A DNA stretch of 64,000 bases from Pseudonocardia broussonetiae (lineage in GTDB: Bacteria; Actinomycetota; Actinomycetes; Mycobacteriales; Pseudonocardiaceae). A model generated the notes under the pieces. The model saw nothing but the letters and a program-made list of their open reading frames with translations. It searched no databases and was not told the DNA's origin. Position 1 is the first letter of the stretch. Every line of letters starts with the position of its first letter. The DNA is taken from NCBI RefSeq assembly GCF_013155125.1, contig NZ_CP053564.1, forward strand, positions 2,797,501-2,861,500. The letters are read 5' to 3'. Positions 30,340 through 39,621 of the stretch are shown here, one piece after another. The translations under genes and the position numbers were made by a program.

Positions 30340-30352
30340 TCCCACCACCACG

Positions 30353-30389
30353 CGGAACCGGCCCGGCCACCTCGGCCGGGCCGGTTCCG
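30353..30389 (+). terminator. Hairpin terminator after katG
   Basis: A perfect 16-bp stem (CGGAACCGGCCCGGCC and its complement) with loop ACCTC starts 14 bases after the katG stop. No T-run follows. The convergent gene at 30403 ends 14 bases further on, so the hairpin can serve both directions. Confidence 0.85.
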
Positions 30390-30402
30390 TGCGTCCGGGG
30401 GT

Positions 30403-30969
30403 CTACGCGGCGGTCGGGGCGCCGGCCCGCCGCACCGCCGTCGTCCCGGTGAGCACGGACACCGCGATGAGGACCCACAGCAGGCCCCAGACGGCGAGCG
30501 CCCACAGCCCGAGGGGGGCCGGCGGGCCGCCCGACACGATGATCGCCGGCATCATCACGAGGAACACGTAGGCGCCGAGCGCGAGCACCGTCCACCGGTG
30601 CCACCCGGTCAGCAGGCCGGTGCGGAGCACCGCGATCCCGGTCAGGACCAGACCGAGCCCGGTGAGGATCGGCCCGACGGCGAACAGGGCCAAGCTGAGG
30701 TCAGGGGCGCTCAGCAGCGTCCACTCGGCCACCGCGAGCGCCAGCTGCCCCAGCACGGCCAGCCCGACGCCGACGCGCGCGAGCACCCCGGAGCCGGCCA
30801 GCCCGCTCACGGCGACGGCCAGGAGCACGGCGAGCTCGCCCAGGTGCACCACGCCGCGGGCCAGGTACGACCACGCCGGGTCGGGCATCCCGAGCAGCAG
30901 CGCGAACGCGTAGAGGGCGCCCAGGCCGGCGAGCGCGGCCCCGACCGACGCCAGGGGACGCGCGTTCAC
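30403..30969 (-). CDS. Hypothetical polytopic membrane protein
   Basis: The 188-residue protein has six hydrophobic segments with short loops and few charged residues. Its plan resembles uncharacterised actinobacterial DUF4386-like or DoxX-sized membrane proteins, but I cannot name a family. GTG 30969 overlaps the stop of the upstream monooxygenase-like gene by 4 bp, so the two form an operon. It is convergent with katG across the shared hairpin. Confidence 0.65.
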   Translation of the reverse strand: MNARPLASVGAALAGLGALYAFALLLGMPDPAWSYLARGVVHLGELAVLLAVAVSGLAGSGVLARVGVGLAVLGQLALAVAEWTLLSAPDLSLALFAVGPILTGLGLVLTGIAVLRTGLLTGWHRWTVLALGAYVFLVMMPAIIVSGGPPAPLGLWALAVWGLLWVLIAVSVLTGTTAVRRAGAPTAA

Positions 30970-31244
30970 GACGACGTCCGCGAGTCGACCGGCTCGAACG
31001 CCGTGACGTCGGCCGAGGCGTCGGGGCGCACCCCGGCCCGCTCGAACGCGGGGAACAGGCGCTCGGCGGCGAACCGGTCGGCGTCGGCGCGGGAGTCCCA
31101 GACGTCGACGACGACGAGCCGCCCGTCGGCGGTCCCGACGTGGTGGCCGAGCCGCCCGGGGACGGCGCCCGGCCCCAGCTCGTGCTCGACCCGCCGGTAG
31201 TCGGCGAGCCCTTCGGGCCCGCGGGTGATGTGGACGTAGGTCAT
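30966..31244 (-). CDS. ABM-like dimeric alpha/beta barrel protein
   Basis: The 92-residue protein looks like a single ferredoxin-like module of the dimeric alpha/beta-barrel superfamily (antibiotic biosynthesis monooxygenase or EthD type). The start MTYVHITRGPEGLADYRRVE and the central RLVVVDVWDSRADADRFAAERLFPAF region (strand, then the W-x-S-x-x-D helix start) are typical. No cofactor is predicted. It lies just downstream of a LuxR regulator gene on the same strand, 107 bp away, and could be its target. The function is unknown. Confidence 0.65.
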   Translation of the reverse strand: MTYVHITRGPEGLADYRRVEHELGPGAVPGRLGHHVGTADGRLVVVDVWDSRADADRFAAERLFPAFERAGVRPDASADVTAFEPVDSRTSS

Positions 31245-31350
31245 CGGGTGCTCCTGGTGCCGCGTCGGGAGGTGACGCGCAGGACGTTAGGGACGCGCGG
31301 CCGCGGGGGCGCCGGGGGAAGTACTCAACCTGCTACTCATCTCCGTGCCC

Positions 31351-34080
31351 TCACGCCCGCTCCCCGCGGGCGACCACCCACGCCGCGACCTGGCTGCGGT
31401 TGGCGAAGCCGAGCTTGGTGAGGATGTGCTGGACGTGGTTGCCGACCGTCCGGGTCGACAGGACGAGCGCCTCGGCGATCTCCCGGTTCGACCGGCCCAG
31501 CGCCACGAGGTCGGCGATCTCCTGCTCGCGCGGCGTCAGCGGGCCCGAGCCGCCGCCCAGCAGGGCGTCGATGCGCCGGACCCACGGCGCCATCCCCATC
31601 CGCTGCGCGTCCGGGCGCACCCGGGCCAGCAGCGCCCGGGCCGCGTCGGGCTCGCGCCGGCGCAGGCGGACCGCGGCGAGCTCGCAGGCCGCCTCCACGG
31701 CGAACCCCGGTGCACCCATCCGCTCGCTCGTGGCCAGGGCGTCGGCGAGCAGCGCGGCGGCGTCGTCGAGGTCGCCCAGTGCGGCCGCGCACCGGCCCAG
31801 GACCAGGTCGACGGGGCCGAGGTAGCTCGCGGTGCCGCCCCCGCCCACGAGGTGCCCGGACCGCCGGCCCCGCAGCGCCGCCCGGAACCAGGCGACGTCG
31901 TCGGGGAGGTCGAGCAGGACGGCGACCCCGGCGCCGACGGCCAGCGCGGGCAGGAGGAAGTAGGGCGGGACGTCCCAGGTGCGGGGCGGCCCGGTGAGCC
32001 GGTAGAGGTGCGCGGCCTCGTCGAGCCGGCCGCTCTCGGCGAGCGCGAGGGCGGGGCCGAGCCGGCCGAACAACGCCGTGCGGACGTCGCCGGGATCCAC
32101 GAACGTCCCGCCGGGCGGCCCGAACGTCTCCTCGGCGTACCCGCCGTGGTGCCCGATCGCCCCGAGCAGGGACAGGCGGCTGCCCATCGCGGCCGGGTGC
32201 CCGGTACCGGCCACGGCCCGGAACGCCTCGTCGCCCAGCTCGCGGGCCCGGTCGAGCTCGCCGCGCGCCTGCGCCAGCGCCGCCCGCACGACCGAGAGGT
32301 GCCAGGCCGCGAACGGGCTGCGCTGCTGCTCCACGCACCAGGCCAGCGCGGTGGCCTCGGTCGCGACCCGCGCCAGGTCGCCGTGCTCGAAGGCCACGTC
32401 GACCGCCCACAGCCGCCCCCACATCTCGACCGCGGGCCGGCGCAGCCGCTCCCCGAGCGCGGTCATGCGGGCGGCGAGGTCGGCCCGCACGGCGGTGTGG
32501 TCGGGGCCGCTGCAGGTCAGCTGCCGGGCGCGGAGGGCGGCGACGAGCGCGTCGCCGTCGCTGCCGCCGTCGCCGCCGGCCTCGGCCAGCTCCAGGGCCC
32601 GCGCCGCCGGCTCGACGGCCGCCGCGGTGTCGCCGCCGTACACGAGCGCCTCGGCCAGGCGGGCCAGCAGCCGTGCGCGCCGTGCGGGGCCGGCGTCCGG
32701 GTCGTCGAGGGCGCGCCGGCACCAGGTGCGGACGCTGCGGTCCCAGCTGCCGTCGCCGACGGCGTCCAGCGTCAGCGCCGCCTCCGCGACGAGGTCGAGG
32801 CGCCCCGCGTCCTCGGCCAGCGCCACGGCCTCCCGGCACGCGGCCAGCGCCTCGGCGAACCGGCCGGACGCGACCTGCGCCGCGCCGAGCCCGAGGAGCA
32901 GCCCCGCCCGCTCGCCGGCGGCGAGCGCGGGCCCGCCGCAGTGCAGGGCCGAGGCCCACAGCCGCGCCGCCTCCTCGTGGGCCAGCGCGCGGGTGGCGTC
33001 CTGCGCGGCGCGGCGCGCCCACGCGACGGCGGGCTCCCGCTCCCCGGTGACCGCGACGGCGGCCCAGTGGCGGGCGATGTCGGCCGACACCCGCGACAGG
33101 CCGTCGCGGTGCAGGTCCTCCAGGGCCCGCGCCGCGCGGATGTGCAGGACGACGGCCCGCTGCAGCGGCGTCGTCGCGTCCAGCGCGGTGCGCACCAGCC
33201 CGTGGGAGAAGCGGAACCGCCCGCCTCCCGCGTCGTGCAGCAGGCCCGCGGCCAGCGCGTCGCCGACGGCCGGCAGGCACGCCGACGTCGGGAGGTCGAG
33301 CAGCCGGGCGACGACGGTCAGCTCGAACTCCTCGGCGAGCAGCGCCGCCGCGCCGAGCAGCCGCTGGGCGTCGGGCGGGAGCCGCCGCACCCGTGCCGCG
33401 ACGATCTCGCCGAGGTCCGCGCGGGCGGGTGCGGTGCCCGCGGCGATGAGCCGGCCGAGCTCGCGCAGGAACAGCGGGTTGCCGCCGCTCGCGCGGGTCG
33501 CCTCGCGCACCTCGGCGTCGGCGAGGTCGCGGCCCGCCGCCGCGCGCAGGACGTCGGCGACGGCGCCGTCGTCGAGGCCGCGCAGCACCAGCCGCTCGAC
33601 GTCCGGCCCGGACAGCAGGTCGGGGCCGACCCGCTCCCAGCCCGGACCGGCCTCACCGGTGCGGCGCGTCGCGCAGCAGACCGTCGCGCCGCACGCCGGA
33701 TCGCGCAGCAGTGTGCGCAGGGCGAGCAGCGAGGGCTCGTCCACCCACTGCACGTCGTCGACGACGAGCAGGCAGGCGCCGTCGCCGGCCAGGGCGTCGC
33801 GCAGGTCGGCGAACAGCGCGAACCGGTCGCCGTCGGGGTCGGGCACGACCTCGGGCACGAGCTGGCGCCACAGCCAGAACGGCGGCGCGCCCTCCTCGGC
33901 GCCCTGCGCCCACCGGACGCGGACCGGCGTCGCGTCGGCGAACTCCCGCACCAGGCTGGTCTTGCCGATCCCGCCCTCGCCCTCGACCACGACGAGCCGG
34001 GGCCGGGGGAGCGCGCGCGGGTCGGCGGCACCCCGCAGCGCGGCGAGCTCCGCGTCGCGGCCGAACAGCCTCTGCGGCAC
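31351..34080 (-). CDS. LAL-type LuxR family regulator with AAA ATPase
   Basis: The 909-residue protein is a large ATP-binding LuxR (MalT/LAL) regulator. Walker A is GEGGIGKTS (34-42), Walker B is ACLLVVDDVQW (about 110-120). A long TPR-like helical array follows (about 370-830), and a GerE/LuxR helix-turn-helix closes the protein (LTPREQEIADLVALGRSNREIAEAL). GTG 34080 is the start. It lies back to back with a TetR gene (51 bp apart). Such regulators sense a ligand via the repeats; the ligand here is unknown, and the downstream monooxygenase-like pair is a possible target. Confidence 0.9.
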   Translation of the reverse strand: MPQRLFGRDAELAALRGAADPRALPRPRLVVVEGEGGIGKTSLVREFADATPVRVRWAQGAEEGAPPFWLWRQLVPEVVPDPDGDRFALFADLRDALAGDGACLLVVDDVQWVDEPSLLALRTLLRDPACGATVCCATRRTGEAGPGWERVGPDLLSGPDVERLVLRGLDDGAVADVLRAAAGRDLADAEVREATRASGGNPLFLRELGRLIAAGTAPARADLGEIVAARVRRLPPDAQRLLGAAALLAEEFELTVVARLLDLPTSACLPAVGDALAAGLLHDAGGGRFRFSHGLVRTALDATTPLQRAVVLHIRAARALEDLHRDGLSRVSADIARHWAAVAVTGEREPAVAWARRAAQDATRALAHEEAARLWASALHCGGPALAAGERAGLLLGLGAAQVASGRFAEALAACREAVALAEDAGRLDLVAEAALTLDAVGDGSWDRSVRTWCRRALDDPDAGPARRARLLARLAEALVYGGDTAAAVEPAARALELAEAGGDGGSDGDALVAALRARQLTCSGPDHTAVRADLAARMTALGERLRRPAVEMWGRLWAVDVAFEHGDLARVATEATALAWCVEQQRSPFAAWHLSVVRAALAQARGELDRARELGDEAFRAVAGTGHPAAMGSRLSLLGAIGHHGGYAEETFGPPGGTFVDPGDVRTALFGRLGPALALAESGRLDEAAHLYRLTGPPRTWDVPPYFLLPALAVGAGVAVLLDLPDDVAWFRAALRGRRSGHLVGGGGTASYLGPVDLVLGRCAAALGDLDDAAALLADALATSERMGAPGFAVEAACELAAVRLRRREPDAARALLARVRPDAQRMGMAPWVRRIDALLGGGSGPLTPREQEIADLVALGRSNREIAEALVLSTRTVGNHVQHILTKLGFANRSQVAAWVVARGERA

Positions 34081-34131
34081 GGGTGGAGCCTACGATGCGG
34101 GAGCCCCCGCGCCCCCATCCCCGGAGTCGTC

Positions 34132-34758
34132 ATGCCCCGTCCCAGCCGCTGGCCGGAGATCCTGCACGCCGCGGGGGAGGAGTTCCGCGACCACGGCTAC
34201 GAGAACGCGACGCTGGAGGGCATCGGCGCGCGCGTCGGGATCCTCAAGGGCAGCATCTACAACTACGTCGGGGGCAAGGAGGAGCTGCTCCTCGCGGTCG
34301 TCGAGCAGCCCGCCCGGGCCCTGCTGGCCGAGCTGGACCGGCTGCGCCTGGACACCGGCAGCTCGGTCGCCGTGCGGCTGCGCGAGCTGATCCGGATGCA
34401 GGTGCGGATCTTCAGCGAGTGGTACCCGGCGGCGTTCGTGTACCTGCGCCACATCGGGCACATGGAGCAGTCGCCCAAGTTCGCCGAGTTCCGGGAGATG
34501 GACGCCCGGTACATGGCCGCCGTCGAGGGGCTGCTGGCCGAGGGCGCCGCGTCGGGCGAGTTCTCGCTGCCCGCCGAGCCGCGGACCGTCGCCCGGGCGC
34601 TGGTCGGGATGCTCGACTGGATGCAGCACTGGTTCACCCCGCGCGGCGAGGCCGCCGACCTCGAGCTCGCCGACGAGGTGTTCGCGCTGGCGCTGGGCGG
34701 GCTCGTCGCGGGCGGGAGCATGCGGGCGCTGGCGCGGTCGATGCCCCCGAACGCCTGA
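34132..34758 (+). CDS. TetR family regulator
   Basis: The 208-residue protein has the TetR DNA-binding head (EILHAAGEEFRDHGYENATLEGIGARVGILKGSIYNYVGGKEELL, about 9-55) and a helical ligand domain resembling those of KstR2/FadR-like repressors of CoA catabolism (LIRMQVRIFSEWYPAAFVYLRH). TACGAT at 34091-34096 is a possible -10. It is convergent with the P450 operon (19 bp gap). Context makes it the likely repressor of the divergent P450/thiolase and luciferase-like/SDR/ligase operons. Confidence 0.9.
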   Translation: MPRPSRWPEILHAAGEEFRDHGYENATLEGIGARVGILKGSIYNYVGGKEELLLAVVEQPARALLAELDRLRLDTGSSVAVRLRELIRMQVRIFSEWYPAAFVYLRHIGHMEQSPKFAEFREMDARYMAAVEGLLAEGAASGEFSLPAEPRTVARALVGMLDWMQHWFTPRGEAADLELADEVFALALGGLVAGGSMRALARSMPPNA

Positions 34759-34777
34759 CCCCGACCCCGGGGCCCGC

Positions 34778-36016
34778 TCAGGCGTCGAAGCGCACCGGGA
34801 ACTCCCGCAGCCCCCGCGACAGCAGCACCGGGTGCCAGCGCTGCCCGTCGCCGTCGGGACGCAGCCCGGGCAGCCGCTCCAGGGCCCGCGGGATGGCGAC
34901 GGACGCCTCCAGCCGGGCCAACGGGGCGCCCAGGCAGTAGTGCAGCCCGACGCCGAACCCCAGCTGGCGGCCCTGCCGGCGGGTGACGTCGAGGTCGTCG
35001 GGGTGGTCGAAGACGGCCGGGTCGCGGTTGGCCGAGGACGGGCACAGGAACACGCGGTCGCCGCGGCGCAGCGTGCGGCCGCGCAGCTCGACGTCGGCCG
35101 CCATCAGGCGCGCCACCGTCTTGGCCGGCCCGTCATAGCGCAGCAGCTCCTCGACCGTCCCGCCGACCAGCGACGGGTCGGCGTCGAGCAGGCGGCGCTG
35201 GTCGGGGTGGCGCAGCAGGGCCAGCAGGCCGTTGCCGATGAGGTTGGTGGTGGTCTCGTGCCCGGCGAACAGGAGCAGCACCCCGGTCGAGATGACCTCG
35301 TCGTGGCTCAGCGCGTCGTCGTCGTCGCGGGCGCTGATCAGCGCGGACAGCAGGTCGTCGGCGGGCTCGCGCTCGTGCGCGCGGACCAGGTCGGCGAGGT
35401 AGGCCGTCAGCTCGGCCATGCCGTTGGCCCCGGCGGCGTGCCGGTCGGCGTCGCCCATCCCGCCGAAGACCAGCCCGGTGATCTCGTCGGACCAGTCCTT
35501 GAAGCGGTCGCGGTCCTGGCGGGGCACCCCGAGCATCTCGGCGATCACCGACGCCGTGAGCGGGTAGGCGTAGTCGGCGACCAGGTCGGTGCGCCCCGAG
35601 CCGTCGGCGGTGGCGGCGTCGAGGAGCTCGTCGGTGATCGCGACGATCCGCGGGCGCATCCGCTCGACGGTGCGCGGGGTGAACGCCCGGCTCAGCAGCT
35701 TGCGCAGGCGGGTGTGGTCGGGCGGGTCCTTGAAGACCATCCAGTCCTCGAGGACGCCGAACGCCGCGCGCACGCCCGGGTCCGCGTCGGGACCCTCCAG
35801 CTTCGCGCGGCGGTAGGGCGAGATGCGGTCGGAGGAGAAGCGCTCGTCGCGCAGCGCGGCCGAGACGTCGTCGAAGCGGGTGACGAACCACGACCGGTAG
35901 CGCTCGCTCCAGTGCACCGGGTCGTGCTCGCGCAGGGCCGCGAGGAGCGGGTAGGGGTCCCGCACGGCGTCCTCGCCGAGCAGGTCGGCGCGGGTGAGGT
36001 CGACGGACGCGCTCAC
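34778..36016 (-). CDS. Cytochrome P450
   Basis: The 412-residue monooxygenase has the I-helix oxygen-binding motif LLFAGHETTTN (Ala-Gly-x-Glu/Thr-Thr), the K-helix E-x-x-R (EELLRYDG, ARLM) and the haem loop GFGVGLHYCLGAPLARLE with Cys361 as the thiolate. It is soluble, as bacterial P450s are, and needs a ferredoxin and reductase, neither of which is encoded nearby. GTG 36016 overlaps the thiolase stop by 4 bp. It is the last gene of a three-gene operon with thiolase and OB-fold protein, suggesting hydroxylation of a substrate that is later CoA-activated. Confidence 0.93.
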   Translation of the reverse strand: MSASVDLTRADLLGEDAVRDPYPLLAALREHDPVHWSERYRSWFVTRFDDVSAALRDERFSSDRISPYRRAKLEGPDADPGVRAAFGVLEDWMVFKDPPDHTRLRKLLSRAFTPRTVERMRPRIVAITDELLDAATADGSGRTDLVADYAYPLTASVIAEMLGVPRQDRDRFKDWSDEITGLVFGGMGDADRHAAGANGMAELTAYLADLVRAHEREPADDLLSALISARDDDDALSHDEVISTGVLLLFAGHETTTNLIGNGLLALLRHPDQRRLLDADPSLVGGTVEELLRYDGPAKTVARLMAADVELRGRTLRRGDRVFLCPSSANRDPAVFDHPDDLDVTRRQGRQLGFGVGLHYCLGAPLARLEASVAIPRALERLPGLRPDGDGQRWHPVLLSRGLREFPVRFDA

Positions 36017-37143
36017 GGGGCCTCCAGGACGGCGACGACGCAGGCGTTGCCGTCGAGGACGGACACCCCGCCGCCCATCGTCTCCACCAGGCCCAGCCGG
36101 GCGCCCTCGACCTGCCGCCCGCCGGCCTCCCCGCGCAGCTGCCAGACGACCTCGGCGACCTGCGCGAGGCCGGTCGCGCCGAGCGGGTGGCCGCGGGAGA
36201 GCAGCCCGCCCGACGGGTTGACGGGGTGCGCGCCACCGAGCGCGGTGACGCCGGCCGCGGCGGCCTTCCCGCCGTCGCCGGGCGGCACGAGCCCGAGCGC
36301 CTCGGTCGTGACGATCTCGCCGATGGTGAAGGCGTCGTGCACCTCGGCGAGGTCGACGTCGCCGGCGGCGGCCAGCCCGGCGGCGGCGTAGGCGTCGGCG
36401 GCGGTGTCGCGCACGACGTCGTGGCCCCAGACGTGGGGGGAGCGGTGGTTCCACGGCGCGCCCGTGCGCAGCGCGATCCCGCGGACGCCCACCCCGCGCG
36501 AGCCGCGCTCGGCCGGGGCGAGCACGGCGGCCGCGGCGCCGTCGGAGGTCGGGCAGCACTGCAGCACCGTCAGCGGGTCGGCGATCATGCGGGAGGCGAG
36601 CACCTCGTCGACGGTGTAGCGCCCGGAGTACTGCGCGCGCGGGTTGTGCAGGGCGTGCGCGTGGTTCTTCACCGACACCGCGGCGAGCTGCTCGGGCGTG
36701 ACGGCGCCCAGGTGCAGGTAGCGGGCGGCGGCCATCGCGTAGAGGGCCGGGAGCGCGAGGCCCGAGCGGCCCTCCGGATCGGTGGGCTCCGGCGTGATGG
36801 CCCCGGCGAACGCCGTGCTCATCTGCTCCAGCCCGAGCGCGAGCACGCGCCCGTAGCGGCCGGTGCGCACGGCCTCGTGCGCCTCGAGGAACGCCGTCGT
36901 GCCGCTCGCGCAGGCGTTCTCCACCGTGATCACCGGGATCCCGGTGACGCCCAGCGCCCGCAGCACGCGCTGCGCCACGCCGGCGGGGCCGAAGACGGTG
37001 CCCACCCAGACCGCGTCGACGCCCGTGACGGCGGCGTCGGCGAACGCCTCGCGCACGGCGTCCTCAGCCAGCGCGATGAGGTCGCGGCCGGGCTGGCGGC
37101 CGAAGTGGGAGGTGCCGACGCCGTGCACCGCGACCGCGTTCAC
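36013..37143 (-). CDS. Thiolase (SCP-x type)
   Basis: The 376-residue protein keeps the thiolase residues: Cys78 in VENACASGTTAF, His in VHDAFTIGE and His in SRGHPLGATGLAQ. The second Cys of classical thiolases (CxGGG) is replaced by ETMGGG, which is usual for SCP-x-type enzymes acting on branched or steroid-like acyl-CoAs. GTG 37143 overlaps the OB-fold stop. A DUF35/OB-fold partner is encoded directly upstream, a pairing typical of this class, in which the small protein completes the enzyme. Confidence 0.9.
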   Translation of the reverse strand: MNAVAVHGVGTSHFGRQPGRDLIALAEDAVREAFADAAVTGVDAVWVGTVFGPAGVAQRVLRALGVTGIPVITVENACASGTTAFLEAHEAVRTGRYGRVLALGLEQMSTAFAGAITPEPTDPEGRSGLALPALYAMAAARYLHLGAVTPEQLAAVSVKNHAHALHNPRAQYSGRYTVDEVLASRMIADPLTVLQCCPTSDGAAAAVLAPAERGSRGVGVRGIALRTGAPWNHRSPHVWGHDVVRDTAADAYAAAGLAAAGDVDLAEVHDAFTIGEIVTTEALGLVPPGDGGKAAAAGVTALGGAHPVNPSGGLLSRGHPLGATGLAQVAEVVWQLRGEAGGRQVEGARLGLVETMGGGVSVLDGNACVVAVLEAP

Positions 37144-37541
37144 GCGGGCACCCCGCTCGCGAGCAGCTCGACGCGGACGTCGCCGTCGGGGGAGGGCGGG
37201 ACCAGGCGCACCCGGCCCCCGATCGGCGCCGCGTCCGGGGCCGGCCACGAGCCGTCGACGACGTGGGCCAGGACGCGGGGGCCGTCGTCGAGGTCGACGT
37301 AGGCGAGCGAGTAGGGCGGGACGCGGCCCGGGACCGGGATCCGCACGACCGTGGAGCTCCACACCACGCCCTCCGGGCCGAAGTCGGCGGGCTCGACCTC
37401 GCCGCGGCACGCCGGGCAGCGGGGCCAGTCGAACGCGGTGACCTCGGCGCACGACCGGCACCGGGCACCGGCGACGCGGCGGTGGCCGTCGGGGCCCGCC
37501 TGCACGCGGGGCCGCGGGTCGGCGGCACTCGGCTGGGTCAC
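37140..37541 (-). CDS. Zn-ribbon OB-fold (DUF35) protein
   Basis: The 133-residue protein has a rubredoxin-like zinc ribbon (CRSC-x10-CPAC, about residues 28-45) followed by an OB-fold (VVWSSTVVRIPVPGRVPPYSLAYVDLDDGPRVLAHV). DUF35 proteins form complexes with thiolases and bind the CoA moiety. GTG 37541 follows GGAGGAACC. It begins the minus-strand operon with the SCP-x-type thiolase and P450. It is divergent from the luciferase-like gene. Confidence 0.88.
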   Translation of the reverse strand: MTQPSAADPRPRVQAGPDGHRRVAGARCRSCAEVTAFDWPRCPACRGEVEPADFGPEGVVWSSTVVRIPVPGRVPPYSLAYVDLDDGPRVLAHVVDGSWPAPDAAPIGGRVRLVPPSPDGDVRVELLASGVPA

Positions 37542-37645
37542 GGTTCCTCCAGGGGCGGTGATCGGCTCGGTTACCAAACCACGGGTCGGACACAGGGTGG
37601 CGGACGGTCCCCCCGATCGCAAGGGCGGCAGCACGCGTCCGGTGG

Positions 37646-37703
37646 TTGACAGCCGCAGGTGAGTGCCGCCACAGTTGCCGCACCAGGTAGCCGAACCGCG
37701 GTT
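37646..37703 (+). promoter_or_regulatory. Promoter and palindrome before the luciferase-like operon
   Basis: TTGACA (37646-37651, a perfect -35) is followed after 18 bases by CACAGT (37670-37675, weak -10). The palindrome AACCGCGGTT (37694-37703) lies just downstream and could bind a dimeric regulator such as the nearby TetR protein. The 198-bp region also serves the divergent OB-fold operon. Confidence 0.45.
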
Positions 37704-37739
37704 TGCACTCGGACACGCTCACAGCAGGAGGACCGACCG

Positions 37740-38849
37740 ATGAAGTTCGGGTTTTTCACCATGCCGGAACACCCCCCGATCGAGAACTGGACGCTGTCCT
37801 ACGACCGCGACATCGCCGCCATCGTCGAGGCGGAGCGGCTCGGCTTCTCGGAGTTCTGGATCGGTGAGCACCACACCGGCGGGTACGAGAACGTGCCGGT
37901 GCCCGAGTACATGATCGCGAAGGCGTCGGCCGTCACCAGCCGGATCCGGCTCGGCACCGGCGTCGTCAACCTGCCCTACCAGGACCCGTTCATGGTGGCC
38001 GAGCGCCTCGCGTTCCTCGACCACCTCACCCACGGCCGCCTCGAGTACGGCTTCGGCGGCGGCGGGCTGCCCACGGACAAGGCGCTGTTCGGCCTGGAGC
38101 CGTCGGAGGCCGCGCCGCGCACCAACGAGGCGCTCGAGATCATCTGGCAGCTCCTCACGTCCGACGACCCGGTGACCTACGAGGGCGTCTACTGGAAGTA
38201 CGAGAACCGCCAGCTGCAGGTCGGCCCGTACCAGGACGTCCCGCCGTTCGCGATCGCCGGCCTGACCGGCCTGCACAACTACGCCAAGTGCGGCGCCAAC
38301 GGCTGGAAGCCGCTGAGCGTGCACTTCGCCCCCATCGACAACGGCACCTACGACCTCGCCCCCGACCTGGTCGGGATGGGCAGGGCGATGCTGGAGGCCG
38401 GCGCGGCGTCGGGCATCGACCCCGCCGTCACCCGCGACAACTGGCGCGTCGTGCGCGAGGTCTACGTGACCGACGACAAGAACCAGGCGATGCGCGACAT
38501 CCGCGAGGGCGTCAAGCGCTCCTACGACTACCTGTTCGGCCTCGGCCTCGGTGCCCTCATGAAGAAGGGCGAGGGCATGGAGGACCCCGACCTCACCTTC
38601 GAGTGGATGGTCGACAACATCCCGTGGATCATCGGCAGCCCGGACGACTGCATCCGCCAGGTCAAGGAGCTGGAGGAGGCCACCGGCGGCTTCGGCACGC
38701 TGCTGATCAACTGCCGAGACTGGGTCACCACCGACAAGTGGAACCGCTCGCTGGAGCTGTTCGCCCGCTACGTCACGCCGCAGTTCACCGCGCGCGAGCG
38801 CATGGCCCGGCGCCAGCACATGGCGAACGTCGCGCTCGGCATCGCCTGA
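37740..38849 (+). CDS. Luciferase-like flavin-dependent monooxygenase
   Basis: The 369-residue protein is a bacterial-luciferase-like TIM barrel using reduced FMN or F420. The start MKFGFFTMPEHPP, the block FWIGEHHTGGYENVPVPEYM, and TSRIRLGTGVVNLPYQDPFMVAERLAFLDHLTHGRL are typical, and residues near 325 (IGSPDDCIRQVKELEEATGGFGTLL) form the C-terminal barrel half. GCAGGAGG precedes ATG 37740. It opens a plus-strand operon with two SDRs and a CoA ligase. A ring-opening (Baeyer-Villiger-type) or hydroxylation role is inferred from context. Confidence 0.9.
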   Translation: MKFGFFTMPEHPPIENWTLSYDRDIAAIVEAERLGFSEFWIGEHHTGGYENVPVPEYMIAKASAVTSRIRLGTGVVNLPYQDPFMVAERLAFLDHLTHGRLEYGFGGGGLPTDKALFGLEPSEAAPRTNEALEIIWQLLTSDDPVTYEGVYWKYENRQLQVGPYQDVPPFAIAGLTGLHNYAKCGANGWKPLSVHFAPIDNGTYDLAPDLVGMGRAMLEAGAASGIDPAVTRDNWRVVREVYVTDDKNQAMRDIREGVKRSYDYLFGLGLGALMKKGEGMEDPDLTFEWMVDNIPWIIGSPDDCIRQVKELEEATGGFGTLLINCRDWVTTDKWNRSLELFARYVTPQFTARERMARRQHMANVALGIA

Positions 38850-38859
38850 GGGCGGCGGC

Positions 38860-39621
38860 GTGAACCGGCTCGAGGGCAAGGTCGCCGTCATCACCGGCGG
38901 CGTGCAGGGCATCGGCCGCGCAGTGGCGCTGCGGTGCGCGTCGGAGGGCGCCGCCGTCGTCGTCGGCGACCTGCAGGACGACGACGCGACGGCCCGGGAG
39001 ATCGTCGACGCCGGCGGCCGCGCCGTGCACATCACGATGGACGTGCGGCAGCGCGGCGACTGGAAGCGGCTCGTCGACGAGGCCGTCGGCGGGTTCGGCG
39101 GCCTGCACCTGCTGGGCAACATCGCCGGCGTCACCAACACCCCCGGGCCCGACAACGTCGTCGACCTCGACGACGCCGGCTGGGACCACGTGATCGGCAC
39201 CGACCTCCGGGGCGTCTGGCTGGGCATGCAGGCCGCCATCCCGCGGATGCTCGACGGCGGTGGCGGCAGCATCGTCAACATCGGGTCGATGGCCGCGCTC
39301 AAGGGGCTGGAGAACCTGGCCGCCTACTCCGCGGCCAAGGGCGGGGTCGTCAGCCTGACCCAGCAGGTGGCGATGGAGTACAGCCCGCGCGGGATCCGCG
39401 TGAACTGCATCTGCCCCGGCACGATCGACACCCCCATCCTGGCGGGCATCACCGACAGCATGCGGGAGAACTTCGTGGCGGCGCACATGATCCCGCGCCT
39501 GGGCCGGGCGGAGGACATCGCGGCCGCGGCCGCGTTCCTGTTCTCCGACGACGCGAGCTTCTGCACGGGCCAGTCGATGCCCGTCGACGGGGGCTGGAAC
39601 GCGAAGGGGAGCGCCGGATGA
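38860..39621 (+). CDS. SDR family oxidoreductase
   Basis: The 253-residue product is a classical short-chain dehydrogenase: TGGVQGIGRAVA (cofactor loop), GDLQDDD (Asp for NAD), NIAG, the catalytic Ser in NIGSMAAL, and YSAAKGG (Tyr and Lys). It ends FCTGQSMPVDGGWNAKG. It begins with GTG, 10 bp after the luciferase-like gene, and overlaps the next SDR by 4 bp. It probably oxidises a hydroxyl introduced by the P450 or monooxygenase. Confidence 0.92.
   Translation: MNRLEGKVAVITGGVQGIGRAVALRCASEGAAVVVGDLQDDDATAREIVDAGGRAVHITMDVRQRGDWKRLVDEAVGGFGGLHLLGNIAGVTNTPGPDNVVDLDDAGWDHVIGTDLRGVWLGMQAAIPRMLDGGGGSIVNIGSMAALKGLENLAAYSAAKGGVVSLTQQVAMEYSPRGIRVNCICPGTIDTPILAGITDSMRENFVAAHMIPRLGRAEDIAAAAAFLFSDDASFCTGQSMPVDGGWNAKGSAG

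Noticed and set aside
31345..34758. Plus-strand open frame of more than 1100 codons reading into the TetR gene
   Set aside because: Only the last 209 codons (from ATG 34132) make a recognisable protein; the rest is antisense to the LuxR/LAL gene.
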